Part shown: positions 6,764-15,142 of the stretch, one piece after another
Layout of the letters: each line of letters starts with the position of its first letter
How positions within the stretch are numbered: the stretch's first letter is position 1
Origin: Eubacterium sp.
Lineage (GTDB): Bacteria > Bacillota > Clostridia > Lachnospirales > Lachnospiraceae
Direction of reading: 5' to 3'
DNA length: 51,734 nucleotides
Assembly (NCBI GenBank): GCA_017541035.1
Contig: JAFXZW010000045.1
Location: forward strand, 1-51,734
Notes under the pieces: generated by a model
What the model saw: the letters and a program-made list of their open reading frames with translations, nothing else
What the model was told of the DNA's origin: nothing
Databases searched by the model: none
Position numbers and translations under genes: made by a program

Positions 6764-7981
6764 ATGATTCGTGCAAATGAAGATTACGGGAAGCTGCCGG
6801 GAAGCTATCTCTTCTCGACTATCGCAAAAAAAGTGGCAGCATTTTCAGAGGCTAATCCGGACAAGAAGATCATCCGTCTGGGAATCGGGGATGTGACACA
6901 GCCCCTTTGCCCGGCCGTGATCGAGGCGTTGCATAAGGCGGTGGATGAAATGGGGAAGGCGGAGACCTTCCGTGGTTATGCACCGGATCTTGGCTATGCA
7001 TTTTTAAGGGAGACCATAGCCGAGAAGGTTTTCCGTCCCTTGGGAACGGACATTGCGGCAGATGAGATCTTTGTATCGGACGGTGCAAAGAGCGATTCCG
7101 CAAATATCCAGGAGATATTCGCCGGTAAGACAAAAATTGCGGTCTGTGATCCGGTCTATCCGGTGTATGTGGACAGTAATGTTATGGCCGGCCGTACCGG
7201 AACCTATGATGCGGCAACCGGATTATGGAGCGATGTGATCTACATGCCCTGCACGGCAGATAACGGCTTCTCCCCCGAGCTTCCGAAGGAGGTTCCGGAT
7301 CTGATCTATCTCTGCTTCCCCAATAATCCTACCGGCGCAATGATCACTAAGCCGCAGCTGCAGGAATGGGTGGACTATGCAAACAGAAATAAGGCTGTGA
7401 TCATTTATGATGCTGCGTATGAAGCATATATTCATGAAGAGGGATTGCCTCACTCCATTTATGAGTGTGAGGGAGCCAGAACCTGTGCGATCGAGCTCCG
7501 CAGCTTTTCCAAGAACGCGGGATTTACCGGTACCCGTCTGGGTTATACCGTGATCCCGAAGGATCTGAAGGATGCGGATGGCGTGTCTCTTCACAGCCTC
7601 TGGGCCAGAAGACATGGGACAAAGTTCAACGGTGCGCCCTACATCGTACAGCGGGCCGGTGAAGCGGTTTACTCTGAGGAAGGACAGAAGCAGACAAAAG
7701 AGCAGATCGAATACTATATGCGGAATGCCCGGACGATCTATGAGGGACTTGCCGGTGCCGGTTTTACCGTATCCGGCGGTGTGAATGCACCGTATATCTG
7801 GATGAAAACGCCGGATGGAATGAGCTCCTGGGATTTCTTTGATTATCTTCTGGAGAAGGCAAATGTGGTAGGAACCCCGGGCAGCGGCTTTGGCCCCAGC
7901 GGAGAAGGGTATTTCCGGCTGACAGCCTTCGGAACCTATGAGAATTCCGTAGAAGCGATGGAACGGATCCGGAAGATGTAG
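6764..7981 (+). CDS. dapL: LL-diaminopimelate aminotransferase
   Basis: 405 residues, the expected length. A PLP-dependent fold type I aminotransferase that converts tetrahydrodipicolinate plus glutamate directly to LL-diaminopimelate, bypassing the succinylated or acetylated route, for lysine and peptidoglycan synthesis. Family hallmarks: the N-terminal [14 protein letters not shown] segment, [11 protein letters not shown], the FPNNPTGA motif and [10 protein letters not shown] with the PLP-binding Lys250. It has its own promoter and a hairpin leader. Downstream is a repeat-filled 208 bp spacer and then rfbF on the same strand. Confidence 0.96.
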   Translation: MIRANEDYGKLPGSYLFSTIAKKVAAFSEANPDKKIIRLGIGDVTQPLCPAVIEALHKAVDEMGKAETFRGYAPDLGYAFLRETIAEKVFRPLGTDIAADEIFVSDGAKSDSANIQEIFAGKTKIAVCDPVYPVYVDSNVMAGRTGTYDAATGLWSDVIYMPCTADNGFSPELPKEVPDLIYLCFPNNPTGAMITKPQLQEWVDYANRNKAVIIYDAAYEAYIHEEGLPHSIYECEGARTCAIELRSFSKNAGFTGTRLGYTVIPKDLKDADGVSLHSLWARRHGTKFNGAPYIVQRAGEAVYSEEGQKQTKEQIEYYMRNARTIYEGLAGAGFTVSGGVNAPYIWMKTPDGMSSWDFFDYLLEKANVVGTPGSGFGPSGEGYFRLTAFGTYENSVEAMERIRKM

Positions 7982-7991
7982 AGTCTGGGCC

Positions 7992-8167
7992 TCATTCCGG
8001 GCCGAAGAATCTTGACGTAGAAAAGAGATCCTTCACCCCCTGCGGGGTTCAGGATGACATGGGATTGTCATTCCGGGTCGAAGAATCTTGACGTAATAGA
8101 AAAGAGATGCTTCACCCCCTGCGGGGTGACATGGGATTGTCATTCTGAGCCGCAGGCGAAGAATCTC
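7992..8167. repeat. Tandem copies of the TCATTC(C/T)..GAAGAATCT dispersed repeat
   Basis: Two direct repeats of ~70-76 bp (7992-8067 and 8068-8138) share CGAAGAATCTTGACGTA, AGAGATCCTTCACCCCCTGC-like and GACATGGGATTGTCATTC segments. A third partial unit ends in GCGAAGAATCT (8157-8167). This fills nearly all of the dapL-rfbF spacer. The family recurs at 10144, 14691, 16620 and 45486. Confidence 0.85.
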
Positions 8168-8189
8168 CGGATAGAACAGGAGAAGGTGT

Positions 8190-8966
8190 ATGAAGGTAGT
8201 TGTACTTGCGGGTGGATACGGAACCCGGATCAGTGAGGAAAGTCATCTCCGCCCGAAGCCTATGATCGAGATCGGCGGAAAACCGATGTTATGGCATATC
8301 ATGAAGGAGTATTCCTACCACGGCTTCAATGAGTTTGTCATCTGTGCCGGATACAAACAGCATGTGATCAAGGAGTGGTTTGCCAATTATTATCTGCATA
8401 ACAGTGATGTGACCTTTGATTTTACGGATGAAAACCGTATGACGGTACATAACAATGTTGCTGAGCCGTGGAAGGTGACCATCGTGGATACCGGTCTGGA
8501 TACCATGACCGGCGGGCGTATCCGCAGAGTCCGAAAATATATCGGCGATGAGACATTCATGCTGACTTACGGGGATGCGGTATGTACCGTTGATATGAAT
8601 GAGCTTCTTCGGTTCCATCGGGAACAGGGAAAGATCGCAACCATTACGGCAATCCGTTTCGGCCAGCGTTTCGGCGTGCTGGAGCTGGATCCGGAAACGA
8701 AGCTGATCACCTCCTTCCGGGAGAAGGAGGAAACGGATTCTGCCCGGATCAACGGCGGATATATGGTGCTGGAGCCGAAGGTTTTTGATTATCTGGAGGA
8801 TGACAGTACCATTTTCGAGCAGAAGCCCATGCGCCAGCTGGCGAAGGACGGGGAGCTGAATGCTTATGAGTATGATGGCTTCTGGCAGTGTATGGATACC
8901 AAGAGAGAACATGATCTTCTGGATCGAATGATCGAAAGCGGAAATGCACCCTGGATGGTCTGGTAG
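8190..8966 (+). CDS. rfbF: Glucose-1-phosphate cytidylyltransferase
   Basis: 258 residues, the normal size. It makes CDP-glucose from glucose-1-phosphate and CTP, the entry step to CDP-3,6-dideoxyhexoses. The N-terminal nucleotidyltransferase signature is LAGGYGTRISEES with RPKPMIEIGGKPMLWHIM. Later RINGGYMVLEPKVFDYL and YEYDGFWQCMDTKREHDLL are family-typical. AGGAG lies about eight bases before the ATG. It heads rfbF-rfbG-rfbH. Confidence 0.96.
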   Translation: MKVVVLAGGYGTRISEESHLRPKPMIEIGGKPMLWHIMKEYSYHGFNEFVICAGYKQHVIKEWFANYYLHNSDVTFDFTDENRMTVHNNVAEPWKVTIVDTGLDTMTGGRIRRVRKYIGDETFMLTYGDAVCTVDMNELLRFHREQGKIATITAIRFGQRFGVLELDPETKLITSFREKEETDSARINGGYMVLEPKVFDYLEDDSTIFEQKPMRQLAKDGELNAYEYDGFWQCMDTKREHDLLDRMIESGNAPWMVW

Positions 8967-8993
8967 ACTGTGGTTCTTTTGTGAGGTATCATC

Positions 8994-10139
8994 ATGAAGA
9001 AAGAGGATCTGAATTTTTTTGCGGGGAAAAGAATACTTGTTACCGGGCACACCGGATTTAAAGGAAGCTGGCTAACCAGGATCCTTCTTTATGCCGGGGC
9101 AGAGGTGATCGGTTATTCACTGGTACCTGAGGGAGAAAGTCTGTATCGGCTGATGGATGAAAAAGCAGAGAAGGGTTCTCTGAAGTCGGTGATCGCGGAT
9201 ATCCGGGATTACGACCGGCTGCTTGCGGTGATGCGGGAGACACAGCCGGAGCTGGTGCTTCACATGGCGGCGCAGCCTATCGTGCGTACTTCCTATGAGC
9301 AGCCCCGCTATACCTATGAAACGAATGTCATGGGAACCGTGAATCTCTGCGAAGCGGTGCGGCTGACTCCGTCGGTTAAATCGTTTCTGAATGTGACAAC
9401 GGATAAGGTATATAAAAATGAGGAGCGGGGCGAGGCATTCCGGGAAGAGGAACCCCTGGATGGTTATGATCCCTATTCCAATTCCAAGTCCTGTTCCGAA
9501 CTGGTGACACATAGTTATGTAAACTCGTTTTTCAGAGAAATGGGCATCGCGGCGTCTACCGCCCGTGCCGGAAATGTGATCGGTGGAGGAGATTTTGCCC
9601 GGGATCGGATCATTCCCGATTCCGTACGAACTGCGCTGAGCGGTCTTTCAGCCTCATCGAATGAAGAGGCTTCGGTGATACGGGTAAGGAATCCCTATTC
9701 CATCCGACCCTTCCAGCATGTGCTGGAGCCTCTTTTCATGTATCTCACGATCCTGAAGGAGCAGACGTTGCGACCGGAGCTGGCGGGTGCTTATAATATC
9801 GGTCCGGAGGATGCCGACTGTGTGACGACGGGTGATCTGGTGACACGTTTCTGCACGGCCTGGAACCGGACAGGAACAGGAGAGGAGCTCACCTGGGAGA
9901 ATGTGGGAAATGCCGGGCCTCATGAGGCCACCTTCCTCAAGCTGGACTGCAGTCTGGCGCGAAAGACCTTTGGCTGGAAACCTGTGTGGAATATCGACCG
10001 TGCTCTGGAAGAAACCGTAGCGTGGACGCGGGTTTATGCAGATTCGGAAGATAAGGAACCCGGGGTAAGAAGTGAAATGATACGGGCAGAGATGGAACGG
10101 GAGATCGAAGCATTCCTGGAGGATACGATGTCTGCTTGA
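8994..10139 (+). CDS. rfbG: CDP-glucose 4,6-dehydratase
   Basis: 381 residues, an extended SDR. It oxidises and dehydrates CDP-glucose to CDP-4-keto-6-deoxyglucose. The NAD-binding loop is GHTGFKGSWL; catalytic-region motifs are TTDKVYKN and YDPYSNSKSCSE (YxxxK type). It starts 27 bp after rfbF with GAGG before the ATG. It is about 20 residues longer than typical, owing to an acidic C-terminal tail. It acts between RfbF and RfbH in the cytosol. Confidence 0.95.
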   Translation: MKKEDLNFFAGKRILVTGHTGFKGSWLTRILLYAGAEVIGYSLVPEGESLYRLMDEKAEKGSLKSVIADIRDYDRLLAVMRETQPELVLHMAAQPIVRTSYEQPRYTYETNVMGTVNLCEAVRLTPSVKSFLNVTTDKVYKNEERGEAFREEEPLDGYDPYSNSKSCSELVTHSYVNSFFREMGIAASTARAGNVIGGGDFARDRIIPDSVRTALSGLSASSNEEASVIRVRNPYSIRPFQHVLEPLFMYLTILKEQTLRPELAGAYNIGPEDADCVTTGDLVTRFCTAWNRTGTGEELTWENVGNAGPHEATFLKLDCSLARKTFGWKPVWNIDRALEETVAWTRVYADSEDKEPGVRSEMIRAEMEREIEAFLEDTMSA

Positions 10140-10143
10140 ACGA

Positions 10144-10229
10144 CTTCAGGAGTCGTTTTGGATAAGGAAAGTCATCCTGAACAAGAGAGCTCTTCAGGAG
10201 TTGTTTTGGATAAGGGAAGTCATCCTGAG
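10144..10229. repeat. Tandem repeat in the rfbG-rfbH spacer
   Basis: Two near-identical ~37 bp units (10144-10180 and 10193-10229) read TTCAGGAGT(C/T)GTTTTGGATAAGG and end GTCATCCTGA. TCATCCTGAG is the core of the dispersed family, and an AAGGATCTTACA tail follows (10251 onward). The 173-190 bp spacer holds nothing else recognisable. Confidence 0.75.
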
Positions 10230-10330
10230 CCATGTGCGAAGCACTTGGTGAAGGATCTTACAAAGGATCTTACAGAATAAAGATTCTTCAGACCACACAG
10301 GAATAAGACTCTTTGGATCAGAGGAAAAAG

Positions 10331-11689
10331 ATGGAAAATAAAGACAGAGAGCAGGAGCTGCGCCGGAAGATAAAGGATCTGGTGGCACAGTATTACGAAG
10401 AAATAAAGAAGCCGGAACAGGAAAAAATCTACCAGCCAGGCGATCGCATTTCCTATGCATCCCGTGTGTATGATGAGAAGGAAATGCTTTCCCTCACGGA
10501 TGCCATGCTGGATTTCTGGCTTACAACAGGACATTTTGCGGATCAGATGGAAAAGGAATTTGCAGAGTGGATCGGAGTACGGCACGTCCATCTGGTAAAC
10601 AGCGGATCCTCTGCGAATCTGCTGGCCTTTATGGCATTGACATCACCGCTGCTTGGCGACCGCCAGGTGAAAAGGGGTGATGAGGTGATCACCGTTGCCT
10701 GCGGTTTTCCTACCACGGTCAGCCCGATCCTGCAGTACGGAGCGGTTCCGGTTTTTGTGGATGTGACGATCCCTCAGTATAATATCGATACGTCGAAGCT
10801 GGAGGCGGCCCTGTCCGAAAAGACAAAGGTGGTGATGATCGCGCACACGCTGGGAAATCCTTTCTGTCTCCGGGAAGTAAAGGCTTTCTGTGATCAGCAT
10901 CGGCTGTGGCTGATCGAGGATAACTGCGATGCGCTTGGTTCAAAGGTAACGATTGACGGAGTGACAAAATATACCGGAACCTGGGGAGATATCGGAACGT
11001 CCTCATTTTACCCGCCTCACCATATGACCATGGGAGAGGGAGGCGCGGTCTATACCGATGATCCGTTGCTTCACAGGATCCTGCTCTCCATGCGGGACTG
11101 GGGCAGAGACTGTATCTGTCCTTCCGGTCGTGACAATCTCTGCGGACACCGGTTTGACGGGCAGTTTGGCGAGCTTCCTTCTGGCTACGACCATAAATAT
11201 GTTTACAGCCACTTCGGTTATAATCTGAAGGTGACGGATCTCCAGGCGGCCATCGGCGTGGAACAGCTGCATAAATTCCCCGGATTTATAAGAAGAAGAA
11301 GAGAAAACTGGCAGTATCTGCGGGAAAAGCTGGAACCGCTTTCAGACAGGCTGATCCTTCCCGAACCGGAGCCGGACAGCGAGCCTTCCTGGTTTGGCTT
11401 TCTGATCACCGTTCGTCCGGAAGCGGAAGTCACACGCAATGAGGTGACGAAATATCTGGAAGATCACAATATTCAGACTCGTCTGCTCTTCAGCGGAAAT
11501 CTGATACTGCATCCCTGCTTTGACCAGATTCGTGGAACGGATGCATACCGGGTATCCGGAGATCTTGCGGTTACGGATGAGGTCATGAAGAATTCCTTCT
11601 GGATCGGAGTATATCCGGGCATGACGAAGGAAAAACTGGATGCCATGATAAAGGCACTTTTCGAAGCAACGCGTTTACGCTCCGAATGA
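10331..11689 (+). CDS. rfbH: CDP-4-keto-6-deoxy-D-glucose 3-dehydrase (E1)
   Basis: 452 residues from ATG10331, which follows AGAGGAAAAAG; TTG10313 is less likely. It belongs to the DegT/StrS fold but has the E1 hallmarks. The usual PLP lysine is replaced by His in PPHHMTMGEGG (His231), so the cofactor is PMP and bound non-covalently. Cysteines 199, 261, 263 and 271 (the last three as C-x-C-x7-C) fit the [2Fe-2S] site. It removes the C-3 hydroxyl by a radical mechanism and needs an E3 flavin/iron-sulphur reductase, which is not encoded in this window. No tailoring reductase, epimerase or glycosyltransferase follows. Confidence 0.95.
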   Translation: MENKDREQELRRKIKDLVAQYYEEIKKPEQEKIYQPGDRISYASRVYDEKEMLSLTDAMLDFWLTTGHFADQMEKEFAEWIGVRHVHLVNSGSSANLLAFMALTSPLLGDRQVKRGDEVITVACGFPTTVSPILQYGAVPVFVDVTIPQYNIDTSKLEAALSEKTKVVMIAHTLGNPFCLREVKAFCDQHRLWLIEDNCDALGSKVTIDGVTKYTGTWGDIGTSSFYPPHHMTMGEGGAVYTDDPLLHRILLSMRDWGRDCICPSGRDNLCGHRFDGQFGELPSGYDHKYVYSHFGYNLKVTDLQAAIGVEQLHKFPGFIRRRRENWQYLREKLEPLSDRLILPEPEPDSEPSWFGFLITVRPEAEVTRNEVTKYLEDHNIQTRLLFSGNLILHPCFDQIRGTDAYRVSGDLAVTDEVMKNSFWIGVYPGMTKEKLDAMIKALFEATRLRSE

Positions 11690-11794
11690 ACGGCTTTCAG
11701 GGCTGCAGGGGCTGAATTGTTAAAGAAAAACATGGTGCAGCGCAGGGAATAAGGGAGTCCTGCGTATGCCCGCAAAAGAAGGAGGATGGAAATT

Positions 11795-12517
11795 ATGAAT
11801 TGTCCGAATTGTGGAAACCCGGTACCGGAGGGAGCCATGTTCTGCCAGTGCGGAACAAGAGTCATGCAGTATGCAGGGGGGCAGCAGAATGCCTCCGGTT
11901 ATGGCCAGCAGCCTGCACAAAGCAGCGGTCAGCAGTCCGCACAGGGATACGGTCAGCAGCCCGCACAGAGTAGCGGACAGCAGTCTGCGCAGGGATACGG
12001 CCAGCAGTCCGCGCAGGGATATGGCCAGCAGTCTGCGCCGGGGCAGAATCCGCAGCTGAATGCAGCGCCGAAGCCTGCCATGATCAAGGTCCCGAAATAT
12101 GTGAAACCTTCAATCTGCCGGATCGTCGGTTCCGTTCTGATCCTTATTTCTGTTCTGGTTCCGGTCTGGTTCGGATCAGGCTTTGCAGGAGGATATGCCG
12201 GTGCGGGATTTTTTGCGACGGGAGGAGGTATCCTGGCTTTTTGGGGGATCCTAATGCTTCTGACCGGTCTGGCGATGCTCTTTTTCGAAGTGGATTTTAC
12301 TCCGATCCGCATGGTACAGAGTAACTTCCATGAGCTTCCCTATGCCCGCTTTTATCTTCCCGGATTCGCATTTTTACTGTTGCTTCTGGGGACATTTGCA
12401 CATTCGCTGGGAACCCATGATATCGGCTGGGGCTGGTGGCTGTGCCTGATCGGGATCTTACTGTCCCTGATCTCACCGGTTCAGGATTTTCTGAAAGAAA
12501 AAAGAGAAGGTGTGTAA
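11795..12517 (+). CDS. Zinc-ribbon multi-pass membrane protein
   Basis: 240 residues from ATG11795, which sits nine bases after GGAGG (11781-11785); ATG11786 would overlap that site. The N-terminal zinc ribbon is MNCPNCGNPVPEGAMFCQCG (two Cys pairs). Residues ~30-90 are Gln/Gly/Ser/Ala low complexity made of GYGQQSAQ-like units, clear DNA tandem repeats at ~11890-12050. The C-terminal half has about four transmembrane segments (~108-128, ~134-165, ~185-205, ~213-228). Function unknown. Proteins with a cytosolic zinc ribbon and a short membrane domain are common in Clostridia and poorly characterised. It has no visible link to the rfb genes. Confidence 0.75.
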   Translation: MNCPNCGNPVPEGAMFCQCGTRVMQYAGGQQNASGYGQQPAQSSGQQSAQGYGQQPAQSSGQQSAQGYGQQSAQGYGQQSAPGQNPQLNAAPKPAMIKVPKYVKPSICRIVGSVLILISVLVPVWFGSGFAGGYAGAGFFATGGGILAFWGILMLLTGLAMLFFEVDFTPIRMVQSNFHELPYARFYLPGFAFLLLLLGTFAHSLGTHDIGWGWWLCLIGILLSLISPVQDFLKEKREGV

Positions 12518-12525
12518 AAAATCTC

Positions 12526-12554
12526 TTGTTTCTTCGGGGATTATCGGTTATAAT
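12526..12554 (+). promoter_or_regulatory. Promoter of the T-box/aspS-gatCAB unit
   Basis: TTGTTT (12526-12531), 17 bp spacer, consensus TATAAT (12549-12554). It begins eight bases after the zinc-ribbon gene's stop codon. Start of transcription is near 12561. Confidence 0.8.
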
Positions 12555-12560
12555 GTCCGA

Positions 12561-12834
12561 AATGTATCTCCGCGAGGAGGAGAATAGAGAGAAAGGCAGA
12601 GAAGGAGACTTCTTTTTCAAAGGACAGACAGAGAGTCATGGCCCCGGGCTGAAAGCCATGATGTGACACCTGAAAGAGCGGAACACTCCGGAGCCGGCTG
12701 CTTGAAGGAAGAGTAGGGCAGCACGTAAAACGCACGTTACGCGTATAAGAGTGCGGGCTTGACAGAAGTCCGAATTCGGGTGGTACCACGGTTTATGATC
12801 GTCCCGAGGCATATATCGGCCTCGGGACGTTTTA
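12561..12834 (+). ncRNA. T-box leader, probably sensing tRNA-Asp
   Basis: The T-box sequence GGGTGGTACCACGG is at 12778-12791. It is followed by a 10 bp terminator stem, GTCCCGAGGC/GCCTCGGGAC (12801-12810/12819-12828), and a short U tract. Upstream, the AG-rich bulge (ACAGAGAG) and the GGGCTGAAAGCC apical region outline Stem I. On its 3' side GAC at 12665-12667, followed by the conserved A, is the best specifier, i.e. Asp. Uncharged tRNA binding would favour the antiterminator and expression of aspS-gatCAB. The specifier was assigned by eye. This leader fills most of the 403 bp before aspS. Confidence 0.88.
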
Positions 12835-12920
12835 TGTTTGCAAAAGAATAACCTAAGTCATCGGGACATTTAACGTTTGTGAACAGAATAACATGAGTCA
12901 ATAGAAGAGAGGAAAAGGAA

Positions 12921-14657
12921 ATGTACAGAGACAAAACGATTGATCAGATGTCAGAACAGGATGTAGGGAAAAATGTCCGCCTGGCGGGCTGGGTGGAGAA
13001 TATCCGCGATCATGGCGGGGTATCCTTTATCGACCTTCGGGATATGTACGGTGTGATGCAGGTCGTGCTTCGGGATACGACACTGCTGGACGGCATCGCC
13101 CGGGAGCAGGCCATTTCCGTCGAGGGACTGGTGGAGCATCGTGATGAGGAGACCTATAATCCGAAGATTCCTACCGGCACCATCGAGCTGGAAGCTCATT
13201 CCATCGATATCCTGGGCAAGGTTTATGCTCAGCTTCCCTTTGAGATCGTGACCTCAAAAGAGGTGCGGGAGGATGTCCGTCTGAAATACCGTTATCTGGA
13301 CCTCCGGAATCAGAAGGTGAAGGACAATATCCTCTTCCGTTCCAAAGTGATCAGTTTCCTCAGAAAGAAGATGGAGGAAATGGGTTTCGTGGAGATCCAG
13401 ACACCCATTCTCTGTGCTTCTTCTCCGGAGGGAGCCAGGGACTACATTGTTCCCTCCCGCCGTTACAAGGGAAAATTCTATGCATTGCCACAGGCACCCC
13501 AGCAGTATAAGCAGCTGCTGATGGTGTCCGGTTTTGATAAATATTTTCAGATCGCTCCCTGCTTCCGCGATGAGGATGCCAGAGCCGACCGTTCTCCGGG
13601 AGAGTTCTATCAGCTGGATTTTGAAATGAGCTTCGCAACCCAGGAGGATGTCTTCCGTGTGGGTGAGGAGGTTCTGTCCGAGACCTTTAAGAAGTTTGCA
13701 CCGGAGGGTTATGCGGTTACGGAAGCACCCTACCCCATCATCAGCTACAAGCAGGCTATGCTGGAGTTCGGAACGGATAAACCGGACTTAAGGAATCCGC
13801 TCCGGATCATTGATCTCTCGGATTTCTTCCAGAAATGTACATTTAAACCCTTCCACGGAAAGACTGTCCGGGCCATCAATGTACCGAAGAAGCTGTCCAA
13901 GGGGCAGCATGAAAAAATGCTGAAATTCGCTCAGGGTATCGGAATGGGCGGCCTTGGTTATCTGGAGGTTCTGGAGGACGGAAGCTATAAGGGCCCCATC
14001 GATAAGTTCATTCCGGATGAGCTGAAGGAGGAGCTGAAGACACAGGCAAAGCTTTCTGTCGGAGATACTATTTTCTTTATTGCTGATAAGGAACAGAGAG
14101 CAAATCTTTTTGCAGGCCAGATCCGGACAGAACTAGGCGAGCGCCTGGAACTGAATGAGAAAAATGCATACCGTTTCTGTTATGTCAATGATTTCCCCAT
14201 GTATGAATATGATGAGGAGATCAAGGGCATGGCCTTTACTCATAATCCCTTCTCCATGCCCCAGGGAGGCCTGGAGGCTTTAAATGAGAAGGATCCTCAG
14301 GATATCCTGGCTTACCAGTATGATATCGTCTGCAACGGCGTGGAGCTTTCCTCCGGTGCAGTACGGAATCATGATATGGAGATCATGGAAAAGGCTTTTG
14401 AGATCGCAGGCTATTCCAAAGAGGTTCTGGAGCAGAAATTCGGAGCACTCTACAGCGCTTTCCAGTTCGGTGCACCTCCGCATGCGGGCATGGCTCCCGG
14501 CGTGGACAGGATGATCATGCTTCTTCGAAATGAGGAGAATATCCGAGAGGTGATTGCCTTCCCCATGAGCGGAACCGGCCAGGATCTTATGTGCGGTGCT
14601 CCGGGCGAAGTGACGGAGCTGCAGCTGCGGGAGACACATATCAAGGTGAGAGATTAA
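12921..14657 (+). CDS. aspS: Aspartyl-tRNA synthetase, probably non-discriminating
   Basis: 578 residues, a bacterial-type class II AspRS. The N-terminal OB anticodon-binding domain (~1-105) includes GWVENIRDHGGVSFIDLRD. The catalytic core has CFRDEDARADRSPGEFYQLDFE (motif 2 region, shortened here), a GAD-like insertion at ~285-420, and the C-terminal motif 3 GMAPGVDRMIML. It is followed by gatC, gatA and gatB, so it probably also charges tRNA-Asn with Asp for later amidation. That specificity is inferred from context, not from a diagnostic residue. The ribosome binding site is GAGGAAAAGG. Regulated by the T-box upstream. Confidence 0.96.
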   Translation: MYRDKTIDQMSEQDVGKNVRLAGWVENIRDHGGVSFIDLRDMYGVMQVVLRDTTLLDGIAREQAISVEGLVEHRDEETYNPKIPTGTIELEAHSIDILGKVYAQLPFEIVTSKEVREDVRLKYRYLDLRNQKVKDNILFRSKVISFLRKKMEEMGFVEIQTPILCASSPEGARDYIVPSRRYKGKFYALPQAPQQYKQLLMVSGFDKYFQIAPCFRDEDARADRSPGEFYQLDFEMSFATQEDVFRVGEEVLSETFKKFAPEGYAVTEAPYPIISYKQAMLEFGTDKPDLRNPLRIIDLSDFFQKCTFKPFHGKTVRAINVPKKLSKGQHEKMLKFAQGIGMGGLGYLEVLEDGSYKGPIDKFIPDELKEELKTQAKLSVGDTIFFIADKEQRANLFAGQIRTELGERLELNEKNAYRFCYVNDFPMYEYDEEIKGMAFTHNPFSMPQGGLEALNEKDPQDILAYQYDIVCNGVELSSGAVRNHDMEIMEKAFEIAGYSKEVLEQKFGALYSAFQFGAPPHAGMAPGVDRMIMLLRNEENIREVIAFPMSGTGQDLMCGAPGEVTELQLRETHIKVRD

Positions 14658-14690
14658 TTCCGGAAGCATAATAAACCGGACAGCCAAAAG

Positions 14691-14744
14691 AGATTCTTCA
14701 CTTCGTTCAGAATGACACGTCATCCTGAGAAGCAGTGCAGAATT
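14691..14744. repeat. Inverted pair of the dispersed repeat between aspS and gatC
   Basis: AGATTCTTCACTTCGTTCAG onward (14691-14716) is the reverse complement of the dispersed unit. 14720-14744 (TCATCCTGAG...) is the forward unit. Head to head they form a ~25 bp imperfect hairpin with a 3-base loop in the aspS-gatC spacer of the transcript. Confidence 0.8.
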
Positions 14745-14770
14745 CCCTCACTTCAGAAAAGGAGAAGAAG

Positions 14771-15055
14771 ATGCAGATTACGGATGAAACCATCGAATAT
14801 GTCGGCATTCTCGCCAAGCTTGAACTCTCTGAGGAAGAGAAGGAACGGGCAAAGAAGGATATGTCCGATATGCTGAATTACGTGGATAAGCTGAATGAAC
14901 TGGATGTATCCGGCGTGGAACCCATGAGCCATACCTTCCCCGTATCAAATGTGATGCGGGAGGATGTCGTGACGAATGGGGATGATCGGGAAAAAATCCT
15001 GGCGAATGCACCGGAGAAAACGGAAGAAGCATTTATCGTACCCAATACATTTTAG
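14771..15055 (+). CDS. gatC: Asp/Glu-tRNA amidotransferase subunit C
   Basis: 94 residues from ATG14771, placed six bases after GGAG; the upstream in-frame GTG at 14735 lies inside the repeat and is rejected. It starts MQITDETIEYVGILAKLELSEEE-like (written here in part) and ends NAPEKTEEAFIVPNTF, both typical GatC ends. GatC wraps around GatA and stabilises the GatA-GatB complex that turns Asp-tRNA-Asn and Glu-tRNA-Gln into Asn- and Gln-tRNA. Part of aspS-gatCAB. Confidence 0.95.
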   Translation: MQITDETIEYVGILAKLELSEEEKERAKKDMSDMLNYVDKLNELDVSGVEPMSHTFPVSNVMREDVVTNGDDREKILANAPEKTEEAFIVPNTF

Positions 15056-15142
15056 TGACGGATCCGCACCCTCCGGATGCTATGCATCCCGGGTGCTGAA
15101 TCAGTATCGTTTGATGTGCAGCCTACTCTAAGGAGAGATGAA

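Noticed and set aside
7992-8167. CRISPR array
   Set aside because: The repeats are only two to three long, directly abutting units without unique spacers, no cas genes lie nearby, and the same motif is dispersed in other spacers.
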